This document shows positions 59,395-64,000 of a DNA stretch of 64,000 nucleotides, one piece after another; position 1 is the stretch's first letter, and each line of letters opens with the position of its first letter. A program made the translations under genes and the position numbers. The stretch spans positions 1-64,000 of the forward strand of contig NW_005200793.1 of assembly GCF_000372725.1 (NCBI RefSeq), given 5' to 3'. The notes under the pieces were generated by a model that searched no databases, was not told the origin of the DNA, and saw only the letters and a list, made by a program, of their open reading frames with translations. Source of the DNA: Emiliania huxleyi CCMP1516. Lineage: Eukaryota > Haptophyta > Isochrysidales > Noelaerhabdaceae.

Positions 59395-59470
59395 TTTGTT
59401 GTAGAGATTTCACGTGGTCGAGCGCCTTTACATCGCTATGCGGCGACTCACAGCTCCCTCGCACTAGAAA
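59395..59470 (-). repeat. CTCTAC-rich repeat, truncated copy C
   Basis: GTTGTAGAGATTTCACGTGG and CGAGCGCCTTTACATCGCTA match the gene-proximal third of copies A and B. The rest of the repeat is missing. Confidence 0.65.
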
Positions 59471-59477
59471 AAGACGA

Positions 59478-59665
59478 CCGCGAGGTGGCATGAAGGTTGC
59501 AGCGAGAAGCGGCGAGAGACTGCGAAGAGAGATAGGAAGAGGCAGACGCCCAAGGGTGGGCGACGGCTAGCGCACCACACTCCTCTCCTTAAAATCCCTG
59601 TGTGGTGGCGGCGTGCCGTCCTCCCATCCCTCCCTTGGGTTGTCTGTTTTCTTTCTTTCTTTAGG
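59478..59665 (+). repeat. Dispersed repeat R1, third copy
   Basis: About 185 bp nearly identical to 46258-46445, from CGAGGTGGCATGAAGG to the CTTTCTTTCTTT tail; the upstream part present at 46188 is missing here. Confidence 0.85.
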
Positions 59666-60977
59666 TAGGTAGGTAGGTGTTACCTCACACTGTCTAGGCA
59701 GAGACAAGGAGGGCCCCCGCACACACGAACCCACACATACCGTACAGAGAGGGACGAGTGCACGCATTGGGCATCAGAGAGCCATAAGTGTCTGTTGCTG
59801 TTTGGCTTGAGCCAAGCAGGCACACCCGCGCGCGAGTGATTAGGCCAGGCCCGAAGCCTGACTCAAGCCAAGGTGGAGCACAGGGACAGGGACACTGTAC
59901 TCACGTACTGACATCCCGCCCCGCGCCAGGGGCGGTGGCGCGCGCCGCGCCGGGACACTTTGGACCCGCAGCCTGGCATACGCCAGGCCACAGATCCGCC
60001 GGCAGAGCCTTATTTCTGCATCCGCGATCCGCGCCGGCTCTCAGGAGAGATCCGGCGCGGTGCTGACCGCGTCCTGGTGTCTGGAGGGAAACGGTGCAGC
60101 TGCGGCATGTCGCAGTGCGGCATGCCGCAGTGCGTCACGCGGCGCTCCTGCAGCAGCGCGCGCGCGGTGGTGAGGAGGGAGCAAGCCCTTGAGCTGTTGG
60201 CGTAGTCCATCGCCCGCGCACGCGCGCCGGCCTTGAGGTGGTTCCACCAACAACTGGCCCAGGGGTTGAGACCCTGCGGCGTTCACGCACGGACCCGCCT
60301 CGGTATGCGTATGGCTAACCTGTTGGCGAGCGGTGCCTATTGGCGCTGCGACCGCGACTGCCAGGAACGTGCAGAACACGCTCGCAAGCAGACCGTATGG
60401 CAAGGCCGGCACCGTGGCTGTGCGCTCAGCGAAGAGGACAGCCACCCTTTGAAGACGAGATGTCAGATGAAGACGCTGTCACTGTTCGCCTAACCCTTAT
60501 TCAATTCCCGGGAAAAAATGCGCTTAGTTTCGATCCGCTCACAACTCAATTCTATCGACGATGGCAAAAGCAGCACAGCCTCCGGTAGCAGAGTCTGCAT
60601 CACACACTGCGGAGCGCGTGGGGCCGGGAGCGGGTGCGGTGGGGCAAAACTCAGTCGCTCTACTAAGTAGGCATCGGGTTTTCGGGTTGCCACGTTACTA
60701 GCTCCGAGTAGAGGGGGCGTTCCGCCGCTAGGGGACACCCAAAGCGCAGAACTAACCCTCGGAGAACCGTGTTTACTTTATGGCCCTTTCCCTGCGAACG
60801 CGCACCCCCGCCCCTAGCTAGGGGTCAGGGCTCATATCTTGCCCCCGCAACCCGATGCCTATCATCCGGCCCGCTGGGTGCGCTTCTTAGCTCCCCGGCC
60901 CTGGATGTGCGATTAATGACTGCACTCCAAGTGCTCCAAGATGGGGTGTTATTCAATTCCCGGGAAAAAATATGCGC
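59666..60977. other. Intergenic with a 30-nt direct repeat
   Basis: No supported gene. The string TTATTCAATTCCCGGGAAAA followed by AATGCGCTTA occurs at 60497-60526 and, with a 2-nt insertion, at 60949-60980. The 450-bp interval could be a small inserted element with long duplicated flanks. Confidence 0.5.
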
Positions 60978-61662
60978 TTAAAGATCGGCGCAAGACACGG
61001 TCGCGATGCCTCGTGTGAACGCTTTGAAGAGTGACTTCTCGAAGTCACTCGGTCCTACGGAGAGACACTGGGCGGGGCGGTGGGCGTGCGGGCGCGGCGT
61101 GCGGTGGGTGTGTGAAACACTGTGTGTGGGGAGGGCGGCGGGGGCGGGGAGGGTTCTGGGGACCACGGAGAGGGAGGAGGGGGGGCGGAGGGGGGTAGTG
61201 AGGGAAGGGGCGGACGGGGGGGAGGGGGGAAGGAAGGAGTTGGTGGCGGCGAAGAGACACTGGGCGGGGCGGTGGGCGTGCGGGCGCGGCGTGCGGTGGG
61301 TGTGTGAAACACTGTGTGTGNNNNNNNNNNNNNNNNNNNNNNNNNNNNNNNNNNNNNNNNNNNNNNNNNNNNNNNNNNNNNNNNNNNNNNNNNNNNNNNN
61401 NNNNNNNNNNNNNNNNNNNNGCGGCGGTGAAGGGGGGGGTGAGGGGGGCGGCGGCGACGGCGGCGGCGGCGGCGGTGGCGACGACGGCGGCGGAGAGGGG
61501 GGGGGCGACGGGGGCGGCGAGGGGGGCGGCGAGGGCGGCGGTGGAGACGGCGGTGGCGACGACGGGGGCGGAGAGGGGGGCGGTGACGGGGGCGGCGGTG
61601 AAGGTGGCGGCGGCGAGGGCGGCGGCGGGCGCGCGGGTGGCGGTGACGGTGGGGGCGGTGAG

Positions 61663-61693
<31 letters not shown>

Positions 61694-62882
61694 GCGGAAG
61701 AGGAGGCGGCGGCAGCGGCGGCGGCGGCGGCGCCGAGGGCGGTGGCTCTTCTGGGCACGGTGGCACATCTCTGCCGCCGCAGAAGCGGCAGGCGGGATGG
61801 ACTGACCCGGCGTTGCATCCCAGGCCTTTATGCGCGTCTCTCCACGGCGTGTAGCATGCCTCGTCCTTGTAGCAGGCGAGGACGCCGCCGCACCTCGCCC
61901 GCGGCACCACGCTGCACGGCAGTGGAGGGCTGGGAGGCGGACTCGGCGGGCTCAGCGGCGGCGGTGACGGCGGCGGCGGCGACGGTGGCGGTGGGCTCGG
62001 TGGGGGCGGTGACGGAGGCGGCGGGCTCGGCGGTGGCGGTGACGGCGGTGACGGCGGTGGCGGAGAGGGGGGCGGCGGTGAGGGCGGCGGCGGCGAGGGC
62101 GGCGGTGGTGACGGCGGCGGCGGAGATGGTGGCGGCGGGCTCGGTGGCGGCGGGCTCGGCGGCGGCGGGGAGGGCGGCGGCGGTGACGGCGGCGGCGGCG
62201 ATGGAGGCGGCGGCGACGGCGGCGGCGGCGACGGTGGAGGTGGGCTCGGTGGGGGCGGTGACGGAGGCGGCGGGCTCGGCGGGCGCAACGGCGGCGGCGG
62301 CGGAGAGGGCGGCGGGCGGGGAGCCTTGCCTGGCGGGAAGGGCGGCGGCGAGGGCGGAGGCAGCGGCGTCGCGCCGGGCGGGAAGGGCGGCGGCGACGGG
62401 GGCGGCGTCGGTGCCTTGCCGGGCGGATAGGGCGGCGGCAGAGGCGGCGGCGTGGGGGCGAGGCCGGGCGGGAAGGGCGGCGACGGCGGTGGGGAGGCGG
62501 CGGGCAGCCGGACGTTTCTCACCTTTATCTTGCTCTTGCAGATGGCGTCAAAGGCGGTCGCCGGCACGGCCTGCTTGATGGGGAGCCGCTGCAGGATGCA
62601 GCGCGTGCGGCCGCGCAGTCGGGTAAAGATCTGGTATTCGTATCCAGTGCACCACTTCAGCCCGAGGCACTGCTCCTGGCAGGCGGCCTCGCTCGCGTCC
62701 CAGGTGACGTGGCTGGGGAGGGCGGCCCGAGTGCGGCCTCCCGTCTTGACGTTAACGCAGGACCCGCCGGCGCGACCCGCCGGCGCGATAAACGAGGTGA
62801 GGGACATCGCCGACTGCGGTGGTGCGGTAGGTGGGGCAGAGGACACAGACACCGCGACCGCCACGGCGAGCAAGGTGATCAT
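60978..62882 (-). CDS. Secreted PAN-like and Ser-Pro-rich surface protein, interrupted by a gap
   Basis: Starts MITLLAVAVAVSVSSAPP, a signal peptide. A Cys-rich domain follows (CVNVKTGGRTRA, ACQEQCLGLKWCTGYEYQ, RCILQRL; about residues 42-115) with PAN/apple-like spacing. Then a long (SPPPP)n rod, a second Cys-rich unit (ARCGGVLACYKDEACYTPW, GCNAGSVHPACRFCGGRDVP; about 350-405), and a second rod that runs into 100 N. Sequence 3' of the gap holds a 68-bp duplicated block and is unlikely to be true coding sequence, so the C-terminus is unknown. The layout resembles pherophorin-like algal wall or coat proteins that make rigid rods with globular heads. Confidence 0.6.
61061..61320. repeat. 68-bp block duplicated at 192-bp spacing beside a gap
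   Basis: 61061-61128 and 61253-61320 are identical by eye (AGAGACACTGGGCGGGGCGG to GAAACACTGTGTGTG). The second copy ends exactly at the gap, so the gap probably hides a larger 192-bp-period array. Confidence 0.85.
61321..61420. other. Assembly gap (100 N)
   Basis: Exactly 100 undetermined bases within a repetitive, GC-rich region. Confidence 1.
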
Positions 62883-64000
62883 CGGCGGCGAAATTCGGTG
62901 GCAAAGCGACCACCGACGACGTGCGTGCGTGCGTCCGGGGGGGGAGCAGCGAGAGACGCCTTCCAGTTCACGTAACGCACAACCCCGGGCCCGTTCACAG
63001 TTGAACTAATTCTCACGGCTGCACACTGTTATACGAATTGTTTTGCCGTCCGCGAGCTCGCCGGCGGCGAGAGAGATGCCACGAGGGGTCGCGGTGGCGT
63101 CCATCGCCAGGCTCCCTAGCTCAACCGACGACCCTTCGGGATCGACGGCCGATCGTCATCTGCACGCCGTCCCGCGTTTTCCCCTGTTGAAAAATCTTTT
63201 GTGCTCCCGCCGGAGGGTGGAGGGTAATATAATAGTAGATATCGGCGGGGCCGCCCGGCCGTTAATGTTGGGGCCCGCGCTGACATACATGCTGCGTGTA
63301 GAGGTGCGGTCCCTTAGATATACACAGCGCCGCTCCCCGCCCTCCCTCCCTTGCACAAGGCCCGGCGAATCCAGATGGGTATCTACACCTCAGGCTGCAT
63401 GCGCAATGGGCGGGCCGGCCCGGGGAGCGGGCGTCCCGGGCTGCGCGCCAGACGGGGTCCTGATTGGAGACGGGGTCCGAACGAGAATTGTCAAAATCAG
63501 GCCCCGGGGGAGGCGGGGGGGCAATCAAGAGACCGGTAGCCACCAGCATGTCGGTGCGCAGAGCGGGGCAGATGGCTCAAACTCGGCTCTCGGGAGGGTT
63601 TGACGCGGGCCGGTGCAATGGGCTGCGGTGGACGTCGCGATCCGACCAGAGTCACCCGGGTAAGAGGGCATCCAGCAGTCACACTCAATACATGCGTACC
63701 GTGCACGTGAAAAAATGACTAGTTGCAAATACGGGTGGTGTCAACATGACCACTTTTGATTTTTTTGTCCGTGTTGCTCCCAGCGCCCTCGCCCGCGCTC
63801 CCTGAGGCCATGGCTGGTGCTACTCGCGGTTAGTGTGTATAGGTAAACGAAAAAAGTAGATTTGAATTCGTCCACGTACGGCTTCGTGAGTGGTTGGGGT
63901 GGCCTCAGGCATCCCCAAGGGAGCCTCTGCGGTGCCACATAAGCAGCTTAGTGATTGTCGAGACTTTAAAGGATTCGTTGGAAGAAACGCAAACATGACA
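62883..64000. other. Intergenic, no supported gene
   Basis: Includes the upstream region of the Pro-rich gene. A 186-residue plus-strand frame at 63043-63603 shows no motif or plausible start. AT content rises after 63700. Confidence 0.4.

Noticed and set aside
63043..63603. 186-residue plus-strand ORF
   Set aside because: No motif, mixed composition and no neighbouring exon; not enough to call a gene.

Overview
The window looks like nuclear DNA of a GC-rich eukaryotic microalga with a secondary plastid. A haptophyte is my best guess, but this is inference from gene style and not from any marker gene. The reasons are very GC-rich coding sequence, genes on both strands with many short introns, unusually frequent GC-AG introns, two triose-phosphate-translocator-family transporters, long Ser-Pro-rich wall or surface proteins, a bacterial-type rRNA methyltransferase and an ankyrin-repeat kinase. 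Nothing bacterial or viral in layout (operons, ribosome binding sites, CRISPR) is present. Two 100-N gaps (27157-27256 and 61321-61420) sit inside tandem arrays, and 30640-30860 reads like low-quality consensus.

Layout. 1-3772: no supported gene. 3773-8185: a divergent pair, a small membrane protein (minus) and a WW + Arg/Ser + DUF4326-like protein (plus, six exons, introns frame-checked). 8186-15253: repeats, a signal-peptide ORF, a cyclin-box protein, a broken DEAH-helicase C-terminus and a small Cys-rich protein. 15254-21565, all minus: a 2-oxoglutarate/Fe(II)-oxygenase-like gene, a Myb/SANT gene and an NAD(P)HX dehydratase. 22379-28435: a one-TM protein, an RlmI-like methyltransferase, a multipass TLC-like membrane protein and a copia remnant. 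29015-34755: a hAT-like element with cargo ORF, a TPR gene, an LRR/Pro-rich receptor-like gene and a second TIR element. 34982-41735: an MLLE-like gene, a triose-phosphate-translocator-like gene, an F-box/kelch fragment and a one-TM protein. 42364-46122: a 1252-aa ankyrin-kinase without introns. 46188-53594: dispersed repeats, a large SHOCT-ended membrane protein and a second hAT-like element. 53684-62882: an RGG-box mRNA-export-like protein, a plastid-type phosphate translocator, a conserved-looking unknown and a gapped Pro-rich secreted protein.

The genes do not form one pathway. The common thread is how DNA has been inserted. At least ten introns in four genes begin with 9-47 nt that are repeated at the start of the next exon, always at an AG|GC or AG|GT junction. 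Two of them share the same core, as expected of introner-like insertions. Three TIR elements of about 0.87-0.90 kb, each with its own palindromic or clustered subterminal motif, carry target-site duplications; two end 70-90 bp upstream of start codons. A CTCTAC-rich repeat occurs three times, each time just 5' of a minus-strand coding region. Most introns also hold tandem arrays of a 10-11-bp unit with a CTCGG/CCGAG core. All function calls come from motif recognition by eye; no search was run.
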